A stretch of DNA of 64,000 nucleotides, taken from Pseudomonas fluorescens. Lineage in GTDB: Bacteria; Pseudomonadota; Gammaproteobacteria; Pseudomonadales; Pseudomonadaceae. Made by a program: the position numbers and the translations under genes. Of the stretch, positions 25,684-35,340 are shown piece by piece. Numbering within the stretch: position 1 is the first letter of the stretch; every line of letters starts with the position of its first letter. Below the pieces are notes generated by a model. That model was not told the origin of the DNA, did not search any database, and was given only the letters and a program-made list of their open reading frames with translations. The DNA is taken from positions 963,501 to 1,027,500 of the forward strand of contig NZ_LR134318.1 in assembly GCF_900636825.1 (NCBI RefSeq), written 5' to 3'.

Positions 25684-26236
25684 CGAAATCCAAGTTGAAG
25701 GCGAAGAACTGCCGCATTTGCTGCTGGTCGACGACGACGCGACCTTCACCCGCGTCATGGCCCGCGCCATGGCCCGCCGTGGCTTTCGCGTCAGCACCGC
25801 CGGTTCCGCCGAAGAAGGCCTGACCATCGCCCAGGCAGATCTGCCGGATTACGCCGCGCTGGACCTGAAAATGGACGGCGATTCCGGGCTGGTGCTGCTG
25901 CCGAAACTGCTGGAGCTCGACCCGGAAATGCGCGTGGTGATCCTCACCGGTTATTCGAGCATTGCCACGGCGGTCGAGGCGATCAAACGCGGCGCCTGCA
26001 ACTACCTGTGCAAACCGGCCGATGCCGATGACGTGCTTGCTGCGCTGCTGTCCGAGCATGCCGACCTCGACAGTCTGGTGCCGGAAAACCCGATGTCCGT
26101 CGACCGCTTGCAGTGGGAACACATCCAGCGCGTGCTCACCGAGCATGAAGGCAACATCTCCGCTACGGCGCGCGCGCTGGGCATGCACCGCCGCACCCTG
26201 CAGCGCAAGTTGCAGAAGCGTCCGGTTCGTCGCTGA
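25676..26236 (+). CDS. roxR: Response regulator RoxR (RegA/PrrA/ActR family)
   Basis: 186 aa: receiver domain with acidic pocket DDD at 19-21, phospho-acceptor D63 in ALDLKMDGDSG and K in CKPAD. A short Pro-containing linker leads to a C-terminal Fis-type helix-turn-helix (GNISATARALGMHRRTLQRKL), as in RegA. In pseudomonads RoxR controls cyanide-insensitive oxidase and other respiratory genes. ATG 25676 has GAGGAG upstream. Cotranscribed with roxS. Confidence 0.93.
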   Translation: MSDEIQVEGEELPHLLLVDDDATFTRVMARAMARRGFRVSTAGSAEEGLTIAQADLPDYAALDLKMDGDSGLVLLPKLLELDPEMRVVILTGYSSIATAVEAIKRGACNYLCKPADADDVLAALLSEHADLDSLVPENPMSVDRLQWEHIQRVLTEHEGNISATARALGMHRRTLQRKLQKRPVRR

Positions 26237-26274
26237 ACCTGCGCTGAACGACTATTGCCAGCCCTCGCGATAAA

Positions 26275-26308
26275 ACGCGCCGATCATCTATGATCGGCGC
26301 GTGTCTGT
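26275..26308 (+). terminator. Terminator of roxSR
   Basis: Perfect 13-bp dyad ACGCGCCGATCAT-CT-ATGATCGGCGCGT followed by GTCTGTTCTTTTC. The T-run is imperfect. Confidence 0.75.
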
Positions 26309-26332
26309 TCTTTTCTTTATCGAGCCTTATCC

Positions 26333-28060
26333 ATGAATCAGAACGCTGAATATTCCGCGGTCAACGATGCTGTGCGCGGGCAGTTTTTTCGCAAAGTCTG
26401 GGCGATGACCACGCCTTACTGGCGCAGCGAAGAGAAGGGCAAGGCCTGGACGTTGCTGATTGCCGTGATCGCGCTGACGCTGTTCAGCGTGGCGATTTCG
26501 GTGTGGATCAACAGTTGGTACAAGGATTTCTACAACGCTCTGCAGAAAAAGGATGAAGCGGCGTTCTGGCAGCTGATCCTGTATTTCTGCGGCATTGCCG
26601 CCGTGGCGATTCTTGGCGCGGTGTATCGCCTGTACCTGACGCAGATGCTGACCATCCGCTGGCGCGCGTGGCTGACGGAAAAACACTTCAAGCGCTGGCT
26701 TGACCATAAAAACTATTACCAGCTGGAGCAGGGCGGTTACACCGATAACCCTGACCAGCGCATTTCCGAAGACCTCAACACTTATACCGCCAACACCTTG
26801 AGCCTGGGCCTCGGGCTGCTGCGCACGATTGTCAGTCTGGTGTCGTTCTCGATCATTTTGTGGGGTGTGTCGGGCAGTATTGAAGTGTTCGGCATCGAGA
26901 TTCCCGGCTACATGTTCTGGTGTGCGCTGCTGTACGCGGCAGTCGGCAGTTGGCTGACGCACTTGATCGGTCGGCGCTTGATCGGTCTCAACAACCAGCA
27001 GCAACGCTTCGAAGCGGATCTGCGTTTCTCCATGGTGCGGGTCCGCGAGAACGCTGAAAGCATTGCGTTGTACAACGGCGAGCCAAACGAGAATCGTCGC
27101 TTGAGCAGCCGCTTCGGGCTGGTCTGGCATAACTTCTGGGACATCATGCGCGTGTCCAAACGCCTGACGTTCTTCACCTCCGGTTACGGCCAGATTGCGA
27201 TTATTTTTCCGTTCATCGTCGCCGCGCCGCGCTACCTGTCCGGCAAGATCGAACTGGGCGAGCTGATGCAAATCAACTCGGCGTTCGGCAATGTGCAGGA
27301 GAATTTCAGCTGGTTCATCACGGCCTACTCGGATCTCGCCGCATGGCGTGCCACCTGTGATCGTCTGCTGAGTTTCCGTCAGGCCATGACCGATAACGAG
27401 CAGCGCACCCCGGCCATTGATGTGCAAAATCAGGGCAGCGAATTGCAGGTGCATAGCCTCGGGTTGGATCTGGCGGATGGTCGTCACTTGCTGACCGGCG
27501 CCGACATGACCGTTGAACCGGGTGAGCGCGTAATGCTCAGCGGGCGTTCCGGCAGCGGCAAATCGACCCTGCTGCGCGCGATGGGGCATTTGTGGCCGGC
27601 GGGGCATGGCAACATTCGGCTGCCGGCGGCGCGTTATCTGTTCTTGCCGCAAAAGCCTTACCTGCCGATCGGCACGTTGCGAGAAGCGCTGAGTTATCCA
27701 CAGCCGGGCGACACCTACACGTCAGAGCGTTATGCACAGGTGCTGGAGACCTGCCGTTTACCGCATTTGGTCGGTCGGCTGGATGAAGCCAATCATTGGC
27801 AGCGCATGTTGTCGCCGGGCGAGCAGCAACGTTTGGCGTTTGCTCGAGCGCTGCTTTATGCGCCGCAATGGCTGTACATGGACGAGGCCACGTCGGCGAT
27901 GGATGAAGAAGACGAGGCGACGTTGTATCAAGCGCTGATCGATCAAATTCCAGGGGTGAGCATTGTCAGCGTCGGCCATCGCAGCAGTTTGAAACGATTC
28001 CATCCACGGCATGTGCGGATCGATAGCGGGCATTTGATAGAGCAACCCGTGACTGCCTGA
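26333..28060 (+). CDS. SbmA/BacA-like ABC transporter with fused ATPase (YddA-like)
   Basis: 575 aa. The N-terminal SbmA/BacA-type membrane domain (residues ~30-330) has WINSWYKDFYNALQKKDE and the family motif TDNPDQRISEDL. A C-terminal nucleotide-binding domain follows: Walker [29 protein letters not shown] signature and DEATSAMDEED. This is the ABCD/YddA arrangement. Relatives import peptides or vitamin B12-type compounds; some export has been proposed. ATG 26333 is the only start near the preceding terminator. Confidence 0.85.
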   Translation: MNQNAEYSAVNDAVRGQFFRKVWAMTTPYWRSEEKGKAWTLLIAVIALTLFSVAISVWINSWYKDFYNALQKKDEAAFWQLILYFCGIAAVAILGAVYRLYLTQMLTIRWRAWLTEKHFKRWLDHKNYYQLEQGGYTDNPDQRISEDLNTYTANTLSLGLGLLRTIVSLVSFSIILWGVSGSIEVFGIEIPGYMFWCALLYAAVGSWLTHLIGRRLIGLNNQQQRFEADLRFSMVRVRENAESIALYNGEPNENRRLSSRFGLVWHNFWDIMRVSKRLTFFTSGYGQIAIIFPFIVAAPRYLSGKIELGELMQINSAFGNVQENFSWFITAYSDLAAWRATCDRLLSFRQAMTDNEQRTPAIDVQNQGSELQVHSLGLDLADGRHLLTGADMTVEPGERVMLSGRSGSGKSTLLRAMGHLWPAGHGNIRLPAARYLFLPQKPYLPIGTLREALSYPQPGDTYTSERYAQVLETCRLPHLVGRLDEANHWQRMLSPGEQQRLAFARALLYAPQWLYMDEATSAMDEEDEATLYQALIDQIPGVSIVSVGHRSSLKRFHPRHVRIDSGHLIEQPVTA

Positions 28061-28075
28061 CTAAGTGCAATACCT

Positions 28076-28167
28076 CTGTGGGAGCTGGCTTGCCAGCGAT
28101 GGCGGCGCAACAGACGACATCTATGTTGCCTGATTTGGCCTCATCGCTGGCAAGCCAGCTCCCACAG
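28076..28167. repeat. REP/REPIN palindrome, CTGTGGGAGC type
   Basis: CTGTGGGAGCTGGCTTGCCA and its perfect inverted copy ending in AGCTCCCACAG, about 35 nt apart. Confidence 0.9.
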
Positions 28168-28187
28168 GATTTGTGTAGATACGGAAA

Positions 28188-28200
28188 GTGATCGTACAAC
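28188..28200 (-). promoter_or_regulatory. Candidate GntR operator half-site upstream of its own gene
   Basis: Minus-strand GTTGTACGATCAC, 44 bp before the regulator start, differs at one base from GTTGTACGATGAC at 29660-29672. Suggests autoregulation. Confidence 0.5.
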
Positions 28201-28243
28201 CCGCTTGAGCTATGATGGCGCCAAGCCGAACTTTCGAGACAAG

Positions 28244-28999
28244 ATGCAGACCATGGAAAAGCTGATCGAGACCCCGCGCCTTCCCCGCAAGCGCCGCAGC
28301 CTGGCCCAGGAACTGGTGACGGTGCTGAGCGAGCAAATCCGTGATGGCCTGCTCAAACGGGGCGATAAGCTGCCCACCGAATCGGCAATCATGGAAGCCC
28401 ATGGCGTCAGCCGCACCGTGGTGCGTGAGGCGATCTCCCGTTTACAGGCTGCCGGCCAGGTCGAGACTCGCCACGGCATCGGCACCTTTGTCCTCGACAC
28501 TCCGAGCCCGAGCGGTTTCCGCATCGACCCGGCCACCGTCGTCACCCTGCGTGATGTCCTCGCCATCCTCGAACTGCGCATCAGCCTCGAAGTGGAATCC
28601 GCCGGCCTCGCCGCGCAACGCCGCAGTCCCGAGCAACTGGCAACCATGCGCGCCGCCCTCGACGCATTGAACGAAAGCGCCTCGCATGCCAGCGATGCCG
28701 TGTCGTCGGACTTTGCCTTCCACCTGGAAATCGCCTTGTCCACCGGCAACCGCTATTTCACCGACATCATGACTCACCTGGGTACCAGCATTATTCCGCG
28801 TACGCGTTTGAACTCGGCGCGCTTGGCCCACGATGACCAGCAGCACTACATGGGTCGCTTGAGCCGTGAGCACGAAGAAATCTACGACGCCATTGCTCGC
28901 CAGGATTCAGATGCCGCCCGTGCGGCAATGCGTCTGCACCTGACCAACAGCCGCGAAAGACTGCGCCAGGCCCATGAAGAGGCGCAGGCGCAGGGGTAA
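28244..28999 (+). CDS. GntR-family (FadR subfamily) regulator, probably of glucarate/galactarate genes
   Basis: 251 aa. An N-terminal winged helix (residues ~20-85: ELVTVLSEQIRDGLLKRGDK, then LPTESAIMEAHGVSRTVVREAISRL) precedes an all-helical FCD ligand domain with the metal/ligand residues in FHLEIALSTGN and REHEEIYDAI. It starts the cluster that encodes glucarate/galactarate breakdown, so an effector such as glucarate, galactarate or ketodeoxyglucarate is likely, as for GguR in other proteobacteria. Start is uncertain: ATG 28244 or ATG 28253, neither with a strong SD. Confidence 0.85.
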   Translation: MQTMEKLIETPRLPRKRRSLAQELVTVLSEQIRDGLLKRGDKLPTESAIMEAHGVSRTVVREAISRLQAAGQVETRHGIGTFVLDTPSPSGFRIDPATVVTLRDVLAILELRISLEVESAGLAAQRRSPEQLATMRAALDALNESASHASDAVSSDFAFHLEIALSTGNRYFTDIMTHLGTSIIPRTRLNSARLAHDDQQHYMGRLSREHEEIYDAIARQDSDAARAAMRLHLTNSRERLRQAHEEAQAQG

Positions 29000-29026
29000 G
29001 CGGATCAGGCGATCAGCGTGGCAGGA

Positions 29027-29407
29027 TCAAGCCTCGATCCGCAGCAGCAACGGGTTAGAGTAGGGTTCCTGGCTCGACTCATCCTGAAACTTGTAGCGCA
29101 GTTCTATTTCCGTATTCAGGAAGGGGCGCAATGCCTCTTTGGGAATCTGCACTTCGATGCCCGTCAGTTTTTCCATATCGTCCTCGGCGTCGTCCCAGGT
29201 GCCGGTGTCGACTTCTTCGCCGGCCCATTCCGGATGGTCGGGGTCGACGCCGAGGATGGCGTAGACGCTCCAGTTCGCCGGGAAGTCGCTAGAGTCTGGA
29301 ACACCTGCGAGCAAAACGTCGGGCAGCAGCGAGAGCTGCAGGGTGACCCGCTCCGGTTCCAGGGATGAGAGTTGCGACAGTGTCGGGGCAGCGTAACGGC
29401 TGAGCAT
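29027..29407 (-). CDS. Hypothetical protein, possible single beta-sandwich domain
   Basis: 126 aa, acidic, no signal peptide. ATG 29407 has AAGGAG at ideal spacing. The alternating hydrophobic pattern (VTLQLSLLPDVLLAG at the start, IEVQIPKEALRPFLNTEIELRYKF and PLLLRIEA at the end) resembles the repeated Ig-like modules of large Pseudomonas surface proteins, but as one free-standing domain. It lies antiparallel between the GntR gene and kdgD; no functional link is evident. No family name can be given. Confidence 0.6.
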   Translation of the reverse strand: MLSRYAAPTLSQLSSLEPERVTLQLSLLPDVLLAGVPDSSDFPANWSVYAILGVDPDHPEWAGEEVDTGTWDDAEDDMEKLTGIEVQIPKEALRPFLNTEIELRYKFQDESSQEPYSNPLLLRIEA

Positions 29408-29546
29408 GGTCAGTCTCCTTCGAAATATCCACCACGATCCTTCGTGGCGGTGACCGTACGGTACGCGGTATCGGTTGATCTTCAATTAAACCAATCTTGA
29501 CCACACGTTTCGGTTGCGAAACGCCGCGAACGCTTGGATTACGTGG

Positions 29547-29681
29547 GTCTTCGTACAACTCATCACTTATGAGTCCGAGGTACAAACCGCACCAATCGCG
29601 ATTTTGTCGGACAAAAAACCGCTCACAACGATGAAATGCAGTTGACGGTTATATTTTAAGTTGTACGATGACCTACAACTT
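29547..29681. promoter_or_regulatory. Operator region upstream of kdgD
   Basis: The AT-richer gap 29408-29738 holds three dyads or half-sites. GTTGTACGAAGAC is on the minus strand at 29547-29559. A perfect odd dyad TTTTGTC-G-GACAAAA occupies 29602-29616. AAGTTGTA-CGATGACC-TACAACTT (29658-29681) has perfect 8-bp arms and contains GTTGTACGATGAC. The last fits a FadR-type GntR dimer site and lies 58 bp before the kdgD ATG. No gene is seen in the gap. Confidence 0.6.
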
Positions 29682-29738
29682 CGGCGAAGGCTGAACGTTC
29701 CACTCACAATAAAACGTTGCTACCAGGGTGTTCGAATA

Positions 29739-30650
29739 ATGAATCCACAAGAACTGAAGTCCATCCTCTCTGCCGGCCTGCTGTCTTTCCCGGTGACCGA
29801 TTTCAACGCGCAAGGCGATTTCAACCGCGCGGGCTACATCAAACGCCTGGAATGGCTGGCTCCGTATGGCGCTTCGGCTCTGTTCGCCGCCGGCGGCACC
29901 GGTGAGTTCTTCTCCCTGGCCGCCAGCGAATACTCGGAAATCATCAAGACTGCCGTCGACACTTGCGCCACCAGCGTGCCAATCCTCGCCGGTGTCGGCG
30001 GTTCGACCCGCCAGGCCATCGAATACGCTCAGGAAGCCGAGCGCCTGGGCGCCAAAGGCCTGTTGCTGCTGCCGCATTACCTGACCGAAGCGAGCCAGGA
30101 CGGTGTTGCCGCTCACGTTGAAGCCGTGTGTAAATCGGTCAACATCGGCGTGGTCGTATACAACCGCAACGTTTGCCGCCTCAACGCGCCGCTGCTGGAA
30201 CGTCTGGCCGAGCGCTGCCCGAACCTGATCGGCTATAAGGACGGTCTGGGCGATATCGAGTTGATGGTGTCGATCCGTCGCCGCCTCGGTGATCGCTTCA
30301 GCTACCTGGGTGGTCTGCCGACCGCCGAAGTCTACGCCGCTGCCTACAAGGCTTTGGGCGTGCCGGTCTACTCTTCGGCAGTGTTCAACTTCATCCCGAA
30401 AACCGCGATGGACTTCTACCACGCGATCGCTCGCGAAGATCACGCCACCGTCGGCAAGATCATCGACGACTTCTTCCTGCCGTACCTGGACATCCGCAAC
30501 CGCAAGGCCGGTTACGCCGTCAGCATCGTCAAGGCAGGTGCAAAAATCGCCGGCTATGACGCAGGTCCGGTGCGTGCGCCGCTGACCGACCTGACTGGCG
30601 AAGAGTACGAAATGCTCGCCGCGCTGATCGACAAGCAAGGCGCGCAGTAA
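29739..30650 (+). CDS. kdgD: 5-dehydro-4-deoxyglucarate dehydratase
   Basis: Converts 5-keto-4-deoxy-D-glucarate to 2-oxoglutarate semialdehyde (2,5-dioxopentanoate), releasing CO2 and water. 303 aa, DapA/N-acetylneuraminate lyase fold: GGTGEF at 52-57, proton-relay Y141 in VVVYNRN and Schiff-base K167 in [12 protein letters not shown] 29739 is the biologically sensible start because the longer frame to 29661 lies in the operator region. First gene of the catabolic set kdgD-ALDH-MFS-garD. Confidence 0.94.
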   Translation: MNPQELKSILSAGLLSFPVTDFNAQGDFNRAGYIKRLEWLAPYGASALFAAGGTGEFFSLAASEYSEIIKTAVDTCATSVPILAGVGGSTRQAIEYAQEAERLGAKGLLLLPHYLTEASQDGVAAHVEAVCKSVNIGVVVYNRNVCRLNAPLLERLAERCPNLIGYKDGLGDIELMVSIRRRLGDRFSYLGGLPTAEVYAAAYKALGVPVYSSAVFNFIPKTAMDFYHAIAREDHATVGKIIDDFFLPYLDIRNRKAGYAVSIVKAGAKIAGYDAGPVRAPLTDLTGEEYEMLAALIDKQGAQ

Positions 30651-30664
30651 ACGAGAAAAGCGAG

Positions 30665-30689
30665 GCCGCTGAGCAATCAGCGGCTTTTT
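30665..30689 (+). terminator. Stem-loop with T-run between kdgD and the dehydrogenase gene
   Basis: GCCGCTGA-GCAA-TCAGCGGC followed by TTTTT, 14 nt after kdgD. A good terminator inside an otherwise operon-like array; probably partial. Confidence 0.8.
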
Positions 30690-30720
30690 GCGTGAAGGCT
30701 TCAGAGTTGAGGGCTGCCCT

Positions 30721-32166
30721 GTGACAACTGCAAAACGCTACGACAACTACATCAATGGCGAATGGGTCGCCGGTGCCGATTACTCGGCCAACATCAACCC
30801 GTCCGAACTGAGCGACACCATCGGCGACTACGCCAAGGCTGACCTGACTCAGGTTCACGCGGCCATCGACGCCGCTCGCGCCGCGTTCCCGGCGTATTCC
30901 ACTTCGGGCATTCAGGCCCGTCACGATTCGCTGGACAAAGTCGGCACGGAAATCCTCGCCCGTCGCGAAGAGCTCGGCACGCTGCTGGCCCGTGAAGAGG
31001 GCAAGACTCTGCCGGAAGCAATCGGCGAAGTGACCCGCGCCGGCAACATTTTCAAGTTCTTCGCTGGTGAATGCCTGCGCCTGTCCGGCGACTACGTGCC
31101 GTCGGTACGTCCGGGCGTCAACGTTGAAGTTACCCGCGAAGCGCTGGGCGTGGTCGGTCTGATCACTCCATGGAACTTCCCGATTGCCATCCCGGCGTGG
31201 AAAATCGCCCCGGCCCTGGCCTACGGCAACTGCGTCGTGCTCAAACCTGCCGATCTGGTGCCGGGTTGCGCCTGGGCCCTGGCTGAAATCATCTCCCGCG
31301 CAGGCTTCCCGGCCGGCGTTTTCAACCTGGTGATGGGCAGCGGCCGCGTGGTTGGCGATGCCTTGGTGCAGAGCCCGAAAGTTGATGGCATCAGCTTCAC
31401 CGGTTCGGTGGGCGTTGGCCGCCAGATCGCGGTCAACTGCGTATCGCGTCAGGCCAAAGTGCAGCTGGAAATGGGTGGTAAAAACCCGCAGATCATTCTC
31501 GACGACGCCGACCTCAAGCAAGCGGTCGAGCTGTCGGTACAGAGCGCGTTCTACTCCACTGGCCAGCGTTGCACCGCGTCGAGCCGCTTGATCGTTACCG
31601 CCGGCATTCACGACAAATTCGTCGAAGCCATGGCTGAGCGCATGAAGTCGATCAAGGTCGGCCACGCGCTGAAAGCCGGCACCGACATCGGTCCGGTGGT
31701 ATCTCAGGCGCAGCTGGAACAGGACATGAAGTACATCGACATCGGCCAGTCCGAAGGTGCGCGTCTGGTCAGCGGCGGTGGTGTGGTGACGTGCGACACC
31801 GAGGGCTACTTCCTCGCGCCGACGCTGTTTGCCGACAGCGAAGCGTCGATGCGTATCAGCCGCGAAGAGATCTTTGGCCCGGTGGCCAACATCGTTCGCG
31901 TGGCCGATTACGAAGCCGCGCTGGCGATGGCCAACGACACCGAGTTCGGTCTGTCTGCGGGCATCGCGACCACGTCGCTGAAGTACGCCAACCACTTCAA
32001 ACGCCATTCGCAATCCGGGATGGTGATGGTCAACCTGCCGACCGCCGGCGTCGATTACCACGTTCCGTTCGGTGGGCGTAAAGGCTCATCCTATGGCTCC
32101 CGCGAGCAAGGCCGCTATGCGCAAGAGTTCTACACGGTCGTGAAGACCAGTTACATCGGTTCCTGA
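30721..32166 (+). CDS. 2-oxoglutarate semialdehyde (2,5-dioxovalerate) dehydrogenase
   Basis: Oxidises the KdgD product to 2-oxoglutarate with NAD(P)+, feeding the TCA cycle. 481 aa aldehyde dehydrogenase: TPWNFPIAIPAWK cofactor segment, glycine motif FTGSVGVGR, general base E250 (LEMGGKNPQ) and catalytic C284 (GQRCTASSR). A GTG start at 30721 preceded by GAGGG fits the family N-terminus (TTAKRYDNYINGEW). The substrate is assigned from the neighbouring kdgD and garD. Confidence 0.9.
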   Translation: MTTAKRYDNYINGEWVAGADYSANINPSELSDTIGDYAKADLTQVHAAIDAARAAFPAYSTSGIQARHDSLDKVGTEILARREELGTLLAREEGKTLPEAIGEVTRAGNIFKFFAGECLRLSGDYVPSVRPGVNVEVTREALGVVGLITPWNFPIAIPAWKIAPALAYGNCVVLKPADLVPGCAWALAEIISRAGFPAGVFNLVMGSGRVVGDALVQSPKVDGISFTGSVGVGRQIAVNCVSRQAKVQLEMGGKNPQIILDDADLKQAVELSVQSAFYSTGQRCTASSRLIVTAGIHDKFVEAMAERMKSIKVGHALKAGTDIGPVVSQAQLEQDMKYIDIGQSEGARLVSGGGVVTCDTEGYFLAPTLFADSEASMRISREEIFGPVANIVRVADYEAALAMANDTEFGLSAGIATTSLKYANHFKRHSQSGMVMVNLPTAGVDYHVPFGGRKGSSYGSREQGRYAQEFYTVVKTSYIGS

Positions 32167-32180
32167 TACACGCAACACCC

Positions 32181-32280
32181 CTGTAGGAGCTGCCGAAGGC
32201 TGCGATCTGTTGATCCTGATTTCGGGCGTCACGGATGGCGCTGAAGATCAAAAGATCGCAGCCTTCGGCAGCTCCTACAG
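32181..32280. repeat. REPIN, CTGTAGGAGCTGCCG type
   Basis: CTGTAGGAGCTGCCGAAGGC and inverted GCCTTCGGCAGCTCCTACAG arms. It interrupts the glucarate cluster between the dehydrogenase and transporter genes. Confidence 0.9.
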
Positions 32281-32386
32281 AGGACACCCGAATTACCAAG
32301 GGCACCCCGCAAAACGGGGCGCGTGGAATACCGGGACCAAAGAAGCTTCACCCGCGCATAAAAATAATCAGTGGGAGTACATCTAC

Positions 32387-33751
32387 ATGCAATCGACTCA
32401 AAAGCCGACTCACGTCCGCTATTTGATCCTGCTCATGCTGTTTCTGGTGACCACGATCAACTACGCCGACCGTGCCACGATCGCTATTGCCGGCTCCAGC
32501 CTGCAAAAGGATCTGGGCATCGACGCCGTCACCCTCGGCTATATTTTCTCCGCATTCGGTTGGGCGTACGTGGCCGGGCAAATTCCCGGTGGCTGGTTGC
32601 TCGATCGCTTCGGCTCGAAAAAAGTCTATGCCCTGAGCATTTTCACCTGGTCGCTGTTCACCGTGCTGCAAGGCTTCGTCGGTGAGTTCGGCATGTCCAC
32701 GGCAGTGGTTGCGCTGTTCATGCTGCGCTTCCTCGTAGGCCTGGCCGAAGCGCCATCGTTCCCCGGAAATGCGCGCATCGTCGCTGCATGGTTCCCGACC
32801 GCAGAACGCGGCACCGCCTCGGCGATCTTCAACTCGGCGCAATATTTCGCCACCGTGTTGTTCGCGCCGCTGATGGGCTGGATCGTCTACAGCTTCGGCT
32901 GGGAGCACGTGTTCATCGTCATGGGTATCCTCGGCATCGTCTTCTCGATGGTCTGGCTCAAAGTCATCTACAGCCCGCGCGAACACCCACGCGTCAACGA
33001 GGCTGAGTTCAAGCACATCGCTGACAACGGCGGCATGGTCGACATGGATCAGAAGGGCAAGAAGTCCGACGGTCCGAAGTGGGATTACATCCGTCAACTG
33101 CTGACCAACCGCATGATGCTGGGCGTGTATCTGGGCCAGTACTGCATCAACGGCATCACCTATTTCTTCCTGACCTGGTTCCCGGTGTATCTGGTGCAAG
33201 AGCGTGGCATGACCATTCTCAAGGCTGGTTTCATCGCCTCGTTGCCGGCAATCTGCGGTTTCATCGGTGGCGTGCTTGGCGGGGTGATTTCCGACTACCT
33301 GCTGCGCAAGGGCCACTCGCTGACCTTCGCCCGCAAGGCGCCGATCATTGCCGGTCTGCTGGTTTCGAGCAGTATCGTTGCGTGCAACTATGTTGAAGTG
33401 GAATGGATGGTCGTTGGCTTCATGGCCCTGGCCTTCTTCGGCAAAGGCGTTGGTGCACTGGGCTGGGCGGTGGTTTCCGACACCTCGCCAAAACAGATCG
33501 CTGGTCTGAGCGGTGGCCTGTTCAACACCTTCGGCAACATCGCTTCGATTACCACGCCGATCGTGATTGGCTACATCATCAGCTCCACCGGTTCGTTCAA
33601 ATGGGCGCTGGTGTTCGTCGGTGCCAACGCACTGGTCGCGGTGTTCAGCTATCTGGTGATCGTCGGCCCGATCAAACGTGTGGTCTTGAAAGAGCCGCCA
33701 ACCAAGGGCGGCAATGAAGTCACCGGTAATTTGTCTCAAGCGCATTCCTGA
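32387..33751 (+). CDS. MFS glucarate/galactarate transporter (GudP/GarP type)
   Basis: Anion:cation symporter family permease of 454 aa with twelve predicted membrane segments. The family N-terminus is [20 protein letters not shown], followed by [14 protein letters not shown] and [21 protein letters not shown] 32387 with GGGAG upstream is chosen; the open frame back to 32210 is REPIN sequence. Placed 11 nt before garD, so hexarate uptake is the likely role. Confidence 0.9.
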   Translation: MQSTQKPTHVRYLILLMLFLVTTINYADRATIAIAGSSLQKDLGIDAVTLGYIFSAFGWAYVAGQIPGGWLLDRFGSKKVYALSIFTWSLFTVLQGFVGEFGMSTAVVALFMLRFLVGLAEAPSFPGNARIVAAWFPTAERGTASAIFNSAQYFATVLFAPLMGWIVYSFGWEHVFIVMGILGIVFSMVWLKVIYSPREHPRVNEAEFKHIADNGGMVDMDQKGKKSDGPKWDYIRQLLTNRMMLGVYLGQYCINGITYFFLTWFPVYLVQERGMTILKAGFIASLPAICGFIGGVLGGVISDYLLRKGHSLTFARKAPIIAGLLVSSSIVACNYVEVEWMVVGFMALAFFGKGVGALGWAVVSDTSPKQIAGLSGGLFNTFGNIASITTPIVIGYIISSTGSFKWALVFVGANALVAVFSYLVIVGPIKRVVLKEPPTKGGNEVTGNLSQAHS

Positions 33752-33762
33752 GGAGCGGCGTC

Positions 33763-35316
33763 ATGCAGTTGATTGAACATTCCGACTCGCCGCGCTACAT
33801 CCGCCTGCACGAGCGGGACAACGTTGTAGTGGTGGTCAACGATCAGGGCGTACCGGCCGGTACCGAGTTTGCCGACGGCCTGGTAACCGTGGATTTCGTG
33901 CCGCAGAGCCACAAGGTCACCCTGGAGGATATTCCCGAAGGCGGCCCAGTGATTCGTTACGGGCAGATCATTGGCTATGCGTTGCAGCCGATCCGTCGTG
34001 GCAGTTGGGTCAAGGAAGATCAACTGCGCATGCCGACCGCGCCGCCGCTGGACAGCTTGCCGCTGTCCACCGATGTGCCGGACGCGCAGGCTCCGCTGGA
34101 AGGCTTTACCTTCGAAGGTTATCGCAACGCCGACGGCACCGTCGGCACGCGCAACATTCTCGGTATCACCACCACGGTGCAGTGCGTCACCGGCGTGCTC
34201 GATCATGCGGTCAAGCGCATCAAGGAAGAACTGCTGCCGAAATACCCGCACGTCGATGACGTGGTTGCACTGACCCACAGTTACGGCTGCGGTGTGGCGA
34301 TCACTGCCACCGATGCCTACATCCCGATTCGCACTGTGCGCAATCTGGCGCGCAACCCGAACCTGGGTGGCGAGGCACTGGTGATCGGTCTGGGCTGCGA
34401 GAAATTGCAGGCCGCGCAGGTGATGCACGAGGACGACGCCTCGGTGGATCTCAGCGATCCGTGGCTGTACCGCTTGCAGGATTCCAGTCACGGTTTCACC
34501 GAAATGATCGAGCAGATCATGGAACTGGCGGAAGTGCGCTTGAAGAAACTCGACCAGCGCCGTCGCGAAACCGTGCCGGCCTCCGAGCTGATTCTGGGCA
34601 TGCAGTGCGGCGGCAGCGATGCCTTCTCCGGGATCACCGCCAACCCGGCGCTGGGTTATGCCTCGGATTTGCTGCTGCGTGCCGGGGCGACGGTGATGTT
34701 TTCCGAAGTCACCGAAGTGCGCGATGCGATCTATCTGCTGACCTCTCGCGCACAAACGCAAACCGTCGCCGAAGAGCTGGTACGGGAAATGGACTGGTAC
34801 GACCGTTACCTGGCCAAGGGCGAGGCCGATCGCAGTGCCAACACCACGCCGGGCAACAAGAAGGGCGGGTTGTCGAACATTGTCGAGAAGTCGCTGGGCT
34901 CCATCGTCAAATCCGGCAGCAGCGCGATCAACGGCGTGCTCGGCCCGGGCGAGCGTTTCAAGCAGAAGGGCCTGATTTTCTGTGCGACACCGGCCAGTGA
35001 TTTCGTCTGCGGCACGCTGCAACTGGCGGCGGGGATGAACCTGCACGTATTCACCACCGGTCGCGGCACGCCTTATGGGCTGGCGATGGCGCCGGTGGTC
35101 AAGGTCTCGACGCGGACAGAACTGGCGCAGCGCTGGCCGGATCTGATCGATATCGATGCCGGACGTATCGCCACCGGGCGCGCGACCATCGAGGAGCTGG
35201 GTTGGGAGTTGTTTCACTATTACCTGGATGTTGCCAGTGGCAAGCAACAGACCTGGGCGGAGAAGCACAAGTTGCACAACGACATCACCCTGTTCAACCC
35301 GGCGCCGATTACCTGA
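33763..35316 (+). CDS. garD: Galactarate dehydratase
   Basis: Dehydrates galactarate (meso-galactarate) to 5-keto-4-deoxyglucarate, the KdgD substrate. 517 aa of the UxaA/GarD (altronate/galactarate dehydratase) family: the small N-terminal SAF-like domain (residues 1-90) and a large catalytic domain with [34 protein letters not shown] and [23 protein letters not shown] follows GAGGAGCGG. No gudD (glucarate dehydratase) is visible in the window. Confidence 0.92.
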   Translation: MQLIEHSDSPRYIRLHERDNVVVVVNDQGVPAGTEFADGLVTVDFVPQSHKVTLEDIPEGGPVIRYGQIIGYALQPIRRGSWVKEDQLRMPTAPPLDSLPLSTDVPDAQAPLEGFTFEGYRNADGTVGTRNILGITTTVQCVTGVLDHAVKRIKEELLPKYPHVDDVVALTHSYGCGVAITATDAYIPIRTVRNLARNPNLGGEALVIGLGCEKLQAAQVMHEDDASVDLSDPWLYRLQDSSHGFTEMIEQIMELAEVRLKKLDQRRRETVPASELILGMQCGGSDAFSGITANPALGYASDLLLRAGATVMFSEVTEVRDAIYLLTSRAQTQTVAEELVREMDWYDRYLAKGEADRSANTTPGNKKGGLSNIVEKSLGSIVKSGSSAINGVLGPGERFKQKGLIFCATPASDFVCGTLQLAAGMNLHVFTTGRGTPYGLAMAPVVKVSTRTELAQRWPDLIDIDAGRIATGRATIEELGWELFHYYLDVASGKQQTWAEKHKLHNDITLFNPAPIT

Positions 35317-35340
35317 TGGTTTGGGGGTAGGTCAAAAGCT

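Noticed and set aside
29289..29585. Minus-strand 98-codon frame with a protein-like N-terminus (ISDELYEDPRNPSVRG) overlapping the hypothetical gene's start
   Set aside because: Only a TTG start without SD; lies in an AT-richer promoter/operator region and its 3' half is a shadow of the better-supported 29027-29407 gene.
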